Shown one piece after another: positions 53,082 through 61,270 of a stretch of DNA of 64,000 nt. The DNA is from Parvibaculum sp040390855. GTDB lineage: Bacteria; Pseudomonadota; Alphaproteobacteria; Parvibaculales; Parvibaculaceae. The translations under genes and the position numbers were made by a program. The DNA lies in contig JAZJXO010000005.1 of assembly GCA_040390855.1 (NCBI GenBank), forward strand, positions 155,207 through 219,206. Reading direction: 5' to 3'. A model generated the notes under the pieces. The model did not search any database. It had not been told where the DNA came from and saw nothing but the letters and a program-made list of their open reading frames with translations. Positions within the stretch are counted from its first letter, which is position 1, and every line of letters starts with the position of its first letter.

Positions 53082-55082
53082 TCAGAACGTCACGGCAAGC
53101 CCCGCCAGAGCCTCGATACCTGCGGCTTCAAAACCGTTGGCGGGTTCATATTCCTGATCAAGCAGGTTGTTGACACCCGCTGTCAGCGTGAGTGCATCGG
53201 TGAGTTTCTGACTCAGCGCAATGTTCACGACCGTATAGGGCGCGGGATCGACATACGTGATCGGCCCGAACTGATAGGTACGCGGAATATCACGATAATT
53301 GTCGATCCATTGCGTGTTGGTTGACAGAACCGTGCCGTCAATCGGCGTCCAGCTCGCGGTGAGCCCGACCTTGTGACGTGGACGACGAACCATCGTGGTT
53401 GTGAAGGCATCCGAGTCGAGTTTCGTATAGGTGTAATAAATCCGTGTGCTGATGTCTTTGGAAATGTCATAGGAAACGAAAGTTTCAAGACCTTCCGTTG
53501 ACAGGTTGTCGGCGTTCTTGGTGGATGAGTTGACGCCGAAGAAGTAAACGACAATCGCGTTCTTGATGTCGGAGTTGAACCATGTGGCTCCGAGACGCAA
53601 CTTATCGTTGAGCAAGCCTTGCTCGACACCAATGTCCCAGCTCTTGCTTGTCTCCGGCTTCAGGTTCGGATTGCCGGTGAAGGTGGAGGGAGGAACGCTC
53701 GATGACACATCATAGCCGAATAGCTGATAGAGCGATGGTGCCTTGAAGCCCGTTCCATAGCTTGCTGTAAAGCGTGTGTTGGTCGCGTCGATCTCATAGG
53801 CCGGCGCAATCGTATAGGAGAAGCGATTGTCGAAATCTTCCGGCATGTCGAAGCGTCCCGACAGTGTCAGGAAAAAATTGTCGGCAAGCGTGATTTGATC
53901 ACCGAGATAGGCTGCGGTTGATGACGTGTCAGCGTCCGCGTCCTGCACGATGATAAAGGGGAAGCCGACAGTGCTGAGATCGCGATGGCCCGTCGAACGA
54001 TAGGTGTCTTTCTGATAGGAGACGCCGAACGTAAGCGTGTTGTTCTCTGCGATGTCGTAGGCGTTGTCGAAGCCAAGCGTCGTGGTATCGCCCGAATAGC
54101 CCAATTCATAGGAGTAAATCGAGTCATTTGCTCCCGCGTAGTCATACGAGTTTGAGACGGTACGGACGAGACCGGCGGACAATTTCGGGCGGTATTTTCC
54201 ATCAAAATAGGAGCCGCTAATGTCGCCACCGAGCAGCAGACGCGTTGTCTTGATCTGGTTGTAATAGTTCTCATAGGTCGGAGCGAAGAAAGCATCCGAG
54301 CCCGAGTCATCGATGTCCGTATTCGCGCTCGTATATTCGATCGAGAGGTTCGATTTAGCGATGTCGCCGATGGGAAGACCGAGCCTGCCCGAGAACCCGT
54401 AAGCCTCGTTCCCGTCTTTTTCTTCCGGCTGGGCACCACGCAGAGACGCGGGCGTCACGTCATTGCCGTCGGTCGCATTGCGCGAGGCGGAGAGGAAATA
54501 CTCCGTACCCGCTGCATCGCCACTGGTGCTGGCGCTCGTGTTGATCGTACCGAGCGTTCCCGCTTCCACCTTCAGGGTCGAGATCGGCGTGTCGCCGCCC
54601 GACTTCGTGATGATGTTGATGACACCGCCCATGGCCTGACTGCCATAGAGCGCGCTCTGTGCGCCGCGCACGACTTCGATGCGCTCGACATTCTCCATCG
54701 GGATATTGGCGAGGTTTGCAGCACCACCGGGCGAGGACGGATCATTGATAGCAAGACCGTTCAGCAGCACGAGCGTCTGGTTGGAGTTCGCGCCGCGCGT
54801 AAAGACAGATGTTTGCGCGCCGCGTCCGCCCGATTCCACGACAGCAAGACCGGGCACGGTCTTCAGTGCGTCCACCACCGAGCGATACTGATAGGTCTCG
54901 ATGTCTTTGGCGGAGATGATGGTGTAGGAGCTTGCCACTTCTTTCGTCGGTCGCGCTTCCGTGCCGCTGGTGATGAGCAATTCCTGCGTGGTCGACGCAG
55001 CGTCGTCAGCGAGAGCAGGCGTGATAGAGAGTGCAAGCAGAAGAGCAGGGACAGACAATGTCCCGAAATGTGAGTTGTTCAT
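53082..55082 (-). CDS. btuB: TonB-dependent receptor, BtuB-like (cobalamin uptake)
   Basis: This 666-residue outer-membrane beta-barrel receptor has a signal peptide (MNNSHFGTLSVPALLLALSI ... ALADDA). A TonB-box-like segment precedes the plug domain, whose landmarks are YQYRSVVDALKTVPGLAVVE, TSVFTRGANSNQTLVLLNGL, and RIEVVRGAQSALYGSQAMGG followed by VINIITKSG. The barrel ends with the usual aromatic C-terminus (LAGLAVTF). A full cobalamin riboswitch lies directly upstream, which identifies the substrate as vitamin B12 or a corrinoid. The ATG at 55082 is the one at the signal peptide; longer in-frame starts run into the riboswitch. No btuF/btuCD genes are in the window. Confidence 0.92.
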   Translation of the reverse strand: MNNSHFGTLSVPALLLALSITPALADDAASTTQELLITSGTEARPTKEVASSYTIISAKDIETYQYRSVVDALKTVPGLAVVESGGRGAQTSVFTRGANSNQTLVLLNGLAINDPSSPGGAANLANIPMENVERIEVVRGAQSALYGSQAMGGVINIITKSGGDTPISTLKVEAGTLGTINTSASTSGDAAGTEYFLSASRNATDGNDVTPASLRGAQPEEKDGNEAYGFSGRLGLPIGDIAKSNLSIEYTSANTDIDDSGSDAFFAPTYENYYNQIKTTRLLLGGDISGSYFDGKYRPKLSAGLVRTVSNSYDYAGANDSIYSYELGYSGDTTTLGFDNAYDIAENNTLTFGVSYQKDTYRSTGHRDLSTVGFPFIIVQDADADTSSTAAYLGDQITLADNFFLTLSGRFDMPEDFDNRFSYTIAPAYEIDATNTRFTASYGTGFKAPSLYQLFGYDVSSSVPPSTFTGNPNLKPETSKSWDIGVEQGLLNDKLRLGATWFNSDIKNAIVVYFFGVNSSTKNADNLSTEGLETFVSYDISKDISTRIYYTYTKLDSDAFTTTMVRRPRHKVGLTASWTPIDGTVLSTNTQWIDNYRDIPRTYQFGPITYVDPAPYTVVNIALSQKLTDALTLTAGVNNLLDQEYEPANGFEAAGIEALAGLAVTF

Positions 55083-55214
55083 AAGAACCCCCGAAGTCGA
55101 TCGCGGCCAACCCCGGCCGCAAGGACCGGTGACGCGATAGGGAGTTCGTGGGGGGATGTCCGGATGAGCGGATACCGCCCCGTTGACACACCCCGGCCAC
55201 CGGCAGTTGACGCG

Positions 55215-55431
55215 CTCAGTGGCAGGTCTCCTGACTCGCGGGTCGTCAGTCGCGTTCCGCCTTCCCGCCAACCCGTTTGAAAAAACGGATACAGCAGTGG
55301 CTTAACTGAACGGGACCTCGCCGCTTACAGTTGCGGGGGCAGTCAGGGCATTGATTTCGTATCGGGAAATCGCACCCTGTTCCCTCTTGCCTCCTTCGAT
55401 CACGAGCCGAAACCCGCGCCTCAGGAACCAT
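55215..55431 (-). promoter_or_regulatory. Cobalamin riboswitch
   Basis: Read on the minus strand the element has the expected parts in order. A CTGAGGCGCGGGTTTCGGCTCG entry region is followed by AGAGGGAACAGGGTGCG and the core GCAACTGTAAGCGGCGAGG. GCCACTG comes next and a P-stem with a poly-T loop after it. The B12 box AGTCAGGAGACCTGCC (complement of 55221-55236) ends it. It lies about 130 bp upstream of the btuB start. Adenosylcobalamin binding should repress the receptor. Confidence 0.93.
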
Positions 55432-55570
55432 CAAGCAGGGCGCATAATAGGGAGAGAGGGGGGCATGTCAAATAGGGACAGTGGCGCATGAGCCACAGGA
55501 CTTAATGCGTTCGTCAATCACAAGAATATGCAGGAAATTCGGGAAATGCCGATGGGTGGCATCATCAAGT

Positions 55571-55647
55571 TGGTCGGAGTGAGAGGATTCGAACCTCCGA
55601 CCCCGTCGTCCCGAACGACGTGCGCTACCAGACTGCGCCACACTCCG
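55571..55647 (-). tRNA. tRNA-Pro (anticodon CGG)
   Basis: The minus strand reads as a 77-nt cloverleaf. Acceptor CGGAGTG pairs with CACTCCG, followed by A and an encoded CCA. The anticodon stem CGTCG/CGACG closes the loop TTCGGGA with anticodon CGG. The T-arm is GGAGGTTCGAATCCTCT. Confidence 0.95.
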
Positions 55648-55816
55648 CTCCAACTGGAGGCGGCGTTATAGCCTCCGCGCTCAGACCCCGCAAGCCCCCG
55701 CTTCAGCCCTTTTTTGCCGCGCTTTTTCACGCGCCGCTTGGTTGCTTTAGAACCATGATGCCGCTATCTTCCGCCGCGCTTTGAACGGCAAATCCGCTTT
55801 GCCTCAAGGGCCTGTT
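55648..55816. other. Spacer between tRNA-Pro and tRNA-Gln
   Basis: This holds the promoter regions of the two divergent tRNA genes. No open frame or repeat is worth reporting. Confidence 0.4.
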
Positions 55817-55890
55817 GGGGCGTCGCCAAGTGGTAAGGCAACGGATTTTGATTCCGTCATTCGGAGGTTCGAATCCTCCCGCCCCAGCCA
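55817..55890 (+). tRNA. tRNA-Gln (anticodon TTG)
   Basis: This is a 74-nt cloverleaf with acceptor TGGGGCG pairing with CGCCCCA, then G and an encoded CCA. The anticodon stem ACGGA/TCCGT closes the loop TTTTGAT with anticodon TTG. The T-arm is GGAGGTTCGAATCCTCC. It is the last conserved feature before the accessory island and a likely integration point. Confidence 0.95.
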
Positions 55891-55918
55891 ATCAGTCCGG
55901 TCTCACCTGTGATGATGC

Positions 55919-56068
55919 CCATAAGTTGCGAATTTCGCATGGAGCCGACGATTGTTCGCATAAGATGCGAATAACTCGAAAAATCGCCCCATAAGATGCG
56001 AATAGCCTCCAAAAAGCGCCCATAAATTGCGAATTGGGCAACGGAAAACGCCCCATAAATTGCGAATT
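55919..56068 (+). repeat. Array of five 15-mer motifs next to tRNA-Gln
   Basis: The motif CATAA[GA][TA]TGCGAAT[TA] occurs five times in one orientation, at 55920, 55959, 55990, 56021 and 56054. The starts are 39, 31, 31 and 33 bp apart (three to four helical turns). Four of the five copies are preceded by GCCC. Copy 2 is extended to a perfect dyad, TTCGCAT-AAG-ATGCGAA. The array begins 30 bp after the tRNA-Gln end and 400 bp before a KfrA-like gene. It looks like iterated binding sites of a DNA-binding or recombinase protein. Confidence 0.85.
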
Positions 56069-56470
56069 GCGTGTCTTTTACGCTAACTCCCGGGCGCCAA
56101 AATCATTTGGATTTGGATGATGTGATGGTCCGTCATAACGGATGTGTGCATTGATGCGCTTCTGGCCGACTATGTTTGATGCGTTCAAGGCCGCGATCAA
56201 AACCCAGAAATCTATTGAGGCAAGTAACTCTGTTGCCGTGGTGATCTCAACTTCAGTCGGATTTGCTCATACAGAGCTGTTGGCTCTGAGTCCCGCCAAC
56301 TATCATCCATATTTGAAAGTCAGTAGGCGAATGCAGCCTTCTAAATGCCCGCAAGTAGATATTTTTAATGAGCCGTTTGATCTCAACTTTTTTTAAAAGT
56401 AAGAGTCATTAGAATCGATGAAGTAAATTATTGTGTTTCTCGGACAGTAGCCCAGCATCCGGATTGCACA
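56069..56470. other. AT-richer island entry region
   Basis: This 400-bp stretch between the motif array and the KfrA-like gene is clearly lower in GC than the rest of the window. It holds one short open frame (56142-56396, 84 residues) with no ribosome binding site or recognisable domain, which I do not call. The promoter of the KfrA-like gene must lie here. Confidence 0.4.
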
Positions 56471-57148
56471 ATGTCACGTCGAGCCAAATACACTGATTCC
56501 GACATCATTGAGGCCGTCAGAGTTGTAATGACAGGGGGTGGAAAGCTATCGCCCCATAAAGTTCAGCAACAGCTTGGCGGCGGCAATATTAAAAGGATCA
56601 CTGCAGTTATTAAGTTGGCGGCTGGCGAGATATCCGCATCTACAGAAACAACGATACCAATGCCTTTTCCGCTGTCTGATGAGATCAAGGAAGCGTCTCA
56701 GCAGATGGCAGCGCAGATGCTCGTTGTGGCACAGAAATGCTGGTCTATAGCTTGCGGTAGCGAAACAGTAATGAGTGCGAAAAGCGAAAAAATGCTGATC
56801 TCATTCAAAGAACTCGAGAGAAATTTTCTAGCCTCATCTATACGCGTTGCGCAATTGGAGAGCGATCAAAACGAGAAAGTTCTCGCGTTGAAAGAGTCTG
56901 GTCAGTTGGTGGCTGAATTAAATCAGCAGTGTTCTAATTTTAAAGAGGCGCTGAGGGGCGCCGAAAGTGATCTGCGTGCCGCACAAAAGATCGCAGAATC
57001 TTATGAGCGTAATCAGCGTCATGATCGAGACGAGATTAGTCGTTTGCACAGCAAGATTGAAAATCTCGTAGCGGAGCGTGCGGCTTTAGAAGTTCAAGTG
57101 GGGGCGATCAATGCTTCTCGCAATTTTGCTGTTCGGAGCAAAGGTTAG
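56471..57148 (+). CDS. KfrA-like DNA-binding coiled-coil protein
   Basis: This is a 225-residue protein with an N-terminal KfrA-type DNA-binding domain. It starts YTDSDIIEAVRVVMTGGGKL and continues SPHKVQQQLGGGNIKRITAV, which is the helix-turn-helix pattern that recognises repeated DNA. The rest (about residues 75-215) is long alpha-helical coiled coil with many Q/E/K/L heptads, such as LEKNF- and LVAELNQQCS-type stretches. KfrA proteins of plasmids bind iterated or palindromic sites and repress their own gene. The motif array 400 bp upstream is an obvious candidate target. Its base composition is lower in GC than the chromosomal genes to the left, so it was probably acquired. No partition genes accompany it. 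Confidence 0.75.
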   Translation: MSRRAKYTDSDIIEAVRVVMTGGGKLSPHKVQQQLGGGNIKRITAVIKLAAGEISASTETTIPMPFPLSDEIKEASQQMAAQMLVVAQKCWSIACGSETVMSAKSEKMLISFKELERNFLASSIRVAQLESDQNEKVLALKESGQLVAELNQQCSNFKEALRGAESDLRAAQKIAESYERNQRHDRDEISRLHSKIENLVAERAALEVQVGAINASRNFAVRSKG

Positions 57149-57617
57149 ATGCTTTGATTGGTGCTCATACTGACGATCTCGGCATCACAAATTCCCAATA
57201 TGTACCCCGTCAGGGCCTATGGCACAGATTTGAGGTTATAGGTGCTGACGGGGAACACTTGATGCTCTTGGGAACGAAATACCCATTGGAGCTCATTTCC
57301 CGATCAGTCAATCCGCCCTCAGACGAAGCTGAAATTTTTAGCCAGAGCGTCCAAGCTTACAGCTAATTTCAAGCTCAACAGCTTGGCAAGCGTAGAGATG
57401 ACACTGGTCCGCCCTTCAATTTTTCATTCCGAGTTCAAAAATGGCGCTGCGCAGACGTCAGCTACTCTAAAATATGAACTAAGTAGGATTTTTGAGAAAT
57501 TGGTTGACCGGTTCCGCACGGCGAGAGGACATTTTGAATAGAAAGTAGCTTTGTGTACAGATAGCTTTGGTGGGTGTGTAAGAGTCCTCACTTTATCGGT
57601 TCTATTCGGATTCCACA
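57149..57617. other. AT-richer intergenic region with repeat copy and a questionable 70-residue frame
   Basis: This 469-bp region between the KfrA-like and TerB genes contains direct-repeat copy 1 (57207-57241). An open frame at 57154-57366 (70 residues, non-ATG start, containing RQGLWHRFEVIGADGEHLML) spans the repeat and may be a relic of a broken gene. No intact gene is supported. Confidence 0.4.
57207..57241 (+). repeat. 35-bp direct repeat, copy 1
   Basis: The sequence starts CCGTCAGGGCCTATGGC and ends CAGATTTGAGGTT-A-TAG. It matches 63954-63988 in the same orientation at 33 of 35 positions (both differences A versus G). The match stops abruptly at both edges. It lies 376 bp upstream of the TerB gene. 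Confidence 0.92.
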
Positions 57618-59960
57618 GTGACATTCATTCGCATTACATCACTATACGGTCTTTATTTCTTTGCTTGCATGTTTGTTGTCGTGATCCTTCTTCGAAGTTG
57701 GTCCGACGGATTTCAGATGCTGTTTGCCCTTGTTGTTCCGGGCCTATTGGTTTGGTTTGGCGAGCGTCGGCGATCGGCAAAGAAAAATGCAAAATCGATT
57801 GGATCAATGCGGCTGCCAAAAGAAATATCAAGCGAGGGGTCGCATTCGTCGACCCATGGCGCTATTGCAAAGAACGCTGGTTGGCTTAAGCCCAAAGGTC
57901 CGACGGAGTGGGTTCCTAAAGGGGAGGTCGTCAATGTCGGTGGCCGCAGTCTCATAGGTATGATCTATGTCGGCACGCCTCCTCAATTGAGTTCGGTTGG
58001 ATACAACAAGTGCCGGGCATATATTGACCCTTCGCTGTCTGTCGCCAGGGTCGGCGCCGACAAAGAGGGGAAAGCACTTCCCTATTGGCCGGGATATTCC
58101 GACATTCCCGCGGTATGCCGTGCCACTTATCTGGATTGGTTGGCGGGGGGGAGTTCTGATGCCTCCTACGACGCCGGATATATGTTTCTTTATTTCTATG
58201 GTCTCGAGCGGCGATTTTTGGTCGATCGTCCATCCAATGATGAAAAACGCGAAATCCTCAACGAAGTTTACCGGCTTCAAGACTTATATGGAAGCAACGG
58301 GTCGGGCCGGCGTTATCTCGGAAGTTTCATTGAAGTTGCAAAGCTGGACCTGAATGAAAAGGCGCTTCAAGAACCAATCTTCGAAAACTCGGGATGGGAA
58401 ATTCCGCTTTCTCTCAAGGTTGCTTTAGGCACCAGTATCGTCACAGGGGAACCGCTTTCATCCCAATGGGTGCTCAGTTGGTTAATGTGTTACCCTGAGC
58501 GTATCCTCCGCACTCCCGCAACGCGGTGCCCAGACGAATTCAAAGCCCTGTTTAAGCTTCGCTTCGATGAGCAATTTCCGGGTGGGTTGAAGGTTCAGGC
58601 ACCTAAAAAGATATTGAGTGAAAGCTACCGAGCCGCCTCCAGCGAATTTAATGTGGAAATCAGCCCCACATGGAATGGTCAGCCGATCCCCGATATCTCC
58701 AATCTAAAAAAACCAATCAATATCGCTCAGAAGATCGCCGACCAAGTGATGGACGAACTGGATAAGTTCTCGCGTTTCATCGGTCGGAAGCCGGATGGAA
58801 GAGGCGCTCTGGAAGCCCATGCATTGCTTCCCGCGGATCTTCGCCAACTCTTTCCTTCCGCTGAATTGGAGAAACTCAGGGCTTGGGCTCGCTCTAGGGT
58901 CGATGCCGGCGGGCTTACGCCTGTGACGGATGTCATCGCCAGACTCGAGGAGGGAGAAAATGGCAAGATAAGCAGACGCCAACTGAGGGATGCTGCCGAC
59001 GTACTTGCGCGCGTCGGGTTCGGCATGGCACCCGATCCGCGCTTCGCATTGCGTGCCCCAAAGGCCGAAGAGCCCGTCGTCATATTCGAACTCGGCGCGG
59101 AGGTCGAACAACTCGAAGAAGTCTCTCCGCGGTTCCTGGAATCACTGATGGAATTGACCATCGGGACATTCGTTGCCTATGCCGACGGACATGTTGCCGA
59201 AGCTGAGCATTCGGCCTTGCGCAATCGCATCGTGAACACGAAAGAGCTGAGCGCACAGGAGCATAAAAGGCTTCTTGCCAATCTTGACTGGCTTATCGCG
59301 GTGCCACCCAACATGTCGCTTCTGAGGCAGAAGCTGAAAGACATCGGCCTCGAACAGCAGGCATCAATCCGGGCGGTGGTGATTGCCATCGCCCATGCGG
59401 ATAGCGTGATCCAGTCGGATGAGGTGGCCGGGATCGAAAAAATCTACAAGGCTTTGGGCATTGATCCGTCTACTGCTTACAGCGATTTGCATGCTGGTCG
59501 CATTCTTGACGGACCAATCACCATGCGGGACGCTGAGCCAGGCATCCCGGGAGAGAGTATTCCACGAGAACCCACTGTGGTGGCCTCCAGGCTTGACCCT
59601 GAGCGAATTGCGGCCATCAGGTCTGATACAAAGCGTGTTTCATCGGTTCTGGGCGATATCTTCTCGGTCGATGAACCTGAAGAGACCGGCGAGGAAGCGC
59701 CGCACGCTTTGTCTACAGCCCTGACGGGTCTAGGTGCGAAGCATGCTGGCCTTGTCCTAGAGATCGTCGAGCGGCAACACTGGTCAGAAGAAGAGTTTTC
59801 GGAACTCTCCAGAAAGCATGGGTTTATGCCCTCAGGCGCGCTAGAAACACTCAATGAGTGGGCTTTTGAGAGATACAAGGAAGCCCTGCTAGATGAATAT
59901 GACGGATATGATGTGTCGCCGGAAATAACGACCGCGCTGAAAAAAGAAGTGGGAGCATGA
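57618..59960 (+). CDS. Membrane-anchored TerB-N/TerB/TerB-C domain protein
   Basis: This 780-residue protein starts with two membrane segments (ITSLYGLYFFACMFVVVILL near 7-26 and MLFALVVPGLLVWFG near 34-48). A TerB-N domain follows from about 110 to 330 (LPYWPGYSDIPAVCRATYLD, AGYMFLYFYGLERRFLVDRP). The TerB domain is near 500-640 (ELTIGTFVAYADGHVAEAEH, VVIAIAHADSVIQSDEVAGI), whose acidic residues resemble metal-binding sites. A TerB-C region is near 670-775 (LDPERIAAIRSDTKRVSSVL). Start GTG 57618 has a weak ribosome site, so an ATG at 57669 is possible. The stop overlaps the ATPase start (ATGA). This domain set is known from Ter-linked DNA-processing systems; a direct role in tellurite resistance is not implied. 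Confidence 0.85.
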   Translation: MTFIRITSLYGLYFFACMFVVVILLRSWSDGFQMLFALVVPGLLVWFGERRRSAKKNAKSIGSMRLPKEISSEGSHSSTHGAIAKNAGWLKPKGPTEWVPKGEVVNVGGRSLIGMIYVGTPPQLSSVGYNKCRAYIDPSLSVARVGADKEGKALPYWPGYSDIPAVCRATYLDWLAGGSSDASYDAGYMFLYFYGLERRFLVDRPSNDEKREILNEVYRLQDLYGSNGSGRRYLGSFIEVAKLDLNEKALQEPIFENSGWEIPLSLKVALGTSIVTGEPLSSQWVLSWLMCYPERILRTPATRCPDEFKALFKLRFDEQFPGGLKVQAPKKILSESYRAASSEFNVEISPTWNGQPIPDISNLKKPINIAQKIADQVMDELDKFSRFIGRKPDGRGALEAHALLPADLRQLFPSAELEKLRAWARSRVDAGGLTPVTDVIARLEEGENGKISRRQLRDAADVLARVGFGMAPDPRFALRAPKAEEPVVIFELGAEVEQLEEVSPRFLESLMELTIGTFVAYADGHVAEAEHSALRNRIVNTKELSAQEHKRLLANLDWLIAVPPNMSLLRQKLKDIGLEQQASIRAVVIAIAHADSVIQSDEVAGIEKIYKALGIDPSTAYSDLHAGRILDGPITMRDAEPGIPGESIPREPTVVASRLDPERIAAIRSDTKRVSSVLGDIFSVDEPEETGEEAPHALSTALTGLGAKHAGLVLEIVERQHWSEEEFSELSRKHGFMPSGALETLNEWAFERYKEALLDEYDGYDVSPEITTALKKEVGA

Positions 59961-61270
59961 GTATGACCAATATCAAGCCGCGCGAGCGGGATGCAATTAT
60001 TCAGGCTCTGCGCGCGGGCGTTGTCCCGAAACAGGGGCTTCGACACATCCAAGTCGGTCGTGTCATGGAAATTGAACAGCTCGTTAAGGATATCGATCAT
60101 ATAGCAGATGGAGGGGCGACTATCCGTTTCATTATCGGCGAATACGGATCTGGCAAAACCTTCTTCATGAACCTCATCAGGCTCGTCGCCTTGGAAAAGG
60201 GTTTAGTTACGATGTTTGCCGATCTCGCTCCGGACAGACGTATTCATGCCACTGGCGGACAAGCGCGAAGTCTCTACGCCGAAATGGCAAAAAATATGGC
60301 AACGAGGACAAAGGCCGAGGGAGGTGCCCTTGCGAGCGTCGTCGAACGCTTCGTCAGTCAGGCGCATCATGACGCGGAAAAAGAAGGCGTCAGGGCGGGG
60401 GCCGTCATTCACGAGCGGCTATCTCATATCCAAGAATTGACGGGCGGCTTTGATTTCGCAACGGTCATTACGCGCTACTGGGAAGGACACGAGGCCGGAG
60501 ATGAGGAACTTCAGACCTCGGCTCTGCGATGGCTGCGTGGCGAGTTTTCAACCCGAACGGATGCGCGTAAGGCGCTCGGCGTGCGCACGATTGTTGATGA
60601 TGCCAGCATCTACGATCACCTGAAGCTCATGTCGTCATTCGTTAAGGCCGCAGGCTACAAAGGCTTGTTGGTTGGCCTGGATGAAATGGTCAATCTTTAC
60701 AAGCTCAGTTCGGCTCAGGCGCGAAATGCGAATTACGAACAGATCCTGCGCATTCTGAACGACGTGCTTCAGGGTAGCGCCAGCCATATCGGTTTTCTCA
60801 TGGGAGGGACACCGGAGTTCCTGATGAATACGAGGCGCGGGCTCTACAGCTACGAGGCGCTTCAGAGGCGGCTTGCCGCCAACAGCTTCGCCCGGGATGG
60901 ACTGGTCGATCTGTCGGGACCGGTCATTCGCTTGGCAAACCTCACTCCAGAAGATTTGTTCATTCTGTTCTCGAACATAAGAGCGATAATGCAGAACAGC
61001 GGCAATATCCTGCCTGATGAGGCGCTTGAAGCCTTCATGTCCCATTGCGCCGAGCGCATTGGTGAGGCGTACTTCCGGACCCCAGGAAACACCATCACGG
61101 CCTTCGTTAACCTCCTGGCCGTTCTCGAGCAGAACCCCGACGTCAATTGGCCGGATCTGGTGTCGGATGTCGATATCGGTGCGGACGGTGGTGAAGACAT
61201 GAGCGATGTCGATGAGAGCGTTGGCGGAGCGCCCCCGGAGGGTGGTGAAATGGTGAGCTTTCGATTGTGA
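59957..61270 (+). CDS. BrxD-like P-loop ATPase (DUF2791 family)
   Basis: This 437-residue AAA-type ATP-binding protein resembles BrxD of BREX type 2. Walker A is GEYGSGKTFFMN (61-72) and Walker B is near 237-243 in GLLVGLDEMVNLYK. Downstream stretches fit the family: NYEQILRILNDVLQGSASHI, GFLMGGTPEFLMNTRRGLYS and LANLTPEDLFILFSNIRAIM. The C-terminus is acidic and glycine-rich (DVDIGADGGEDMSDVDESVG). It overlaps the TerB gene at its start (ATGA) and the helicase gene at its stop (GTGA), so the three are one translationally coupled operon. It probably supplies ATP-driven loading or sensing for the helicase. Confidence 0.85.
   Translation: MSMTNIKPRERDAIIQALRAGVVPKQGLRHIQVGRVMEIEQLVKDIDHIADGGATIRFIIGEYGSGKTFFMNLIRLVALEKGLVTMFADLAPDRRIHATGGQARSLYAEMAKNMATRTKAEGGALASVVERFVSQAHHDAEKEGVRAGAVIHERLSHIQELTGGFDFATVITRYWEGHEAGDEELQTSALRWLRGEFSTRTDARKALGVRTIVDDASIYDHLKLMSSFVKAAGYKGLLVGLDEMVNLYKLSSAQARNANYEQILRILNDVLQGSASHIGFLMGGTPEFLMNTRRGLYSYEALQRRLAANSFARDGLVDLSGPVIRLANLTPEDLFILFSNIRAIMQNSGNILPDEALEAFMSHCAERIGEAYFRTPGNTITAFVNLLAVLEQNPDVNWPDLVSDVDIGADGGEDMSDVDESVGGAPPEGGEMVSFRL

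Noticed and set aside
55919..56068. CRISPR array
   Set aside because: The repeats are only 15 bp and variable, spacers are about 16-24 bp and share GCCC-type sequence, and no cas gene is present.
56142..56396. 84-residue open frame in the island entry region
   Set aside because: It has no ribosome binding site and no domain, and lies between a repeat array and a promoter region. Evidence is too thin to call a gene.
57618..59960. Tellurite-resistance (ter) operon
   Set aside because: TerB-type domains are present, but no TerZ/TerD, TerC or TerA gene lies nearby, so the name would mislead.
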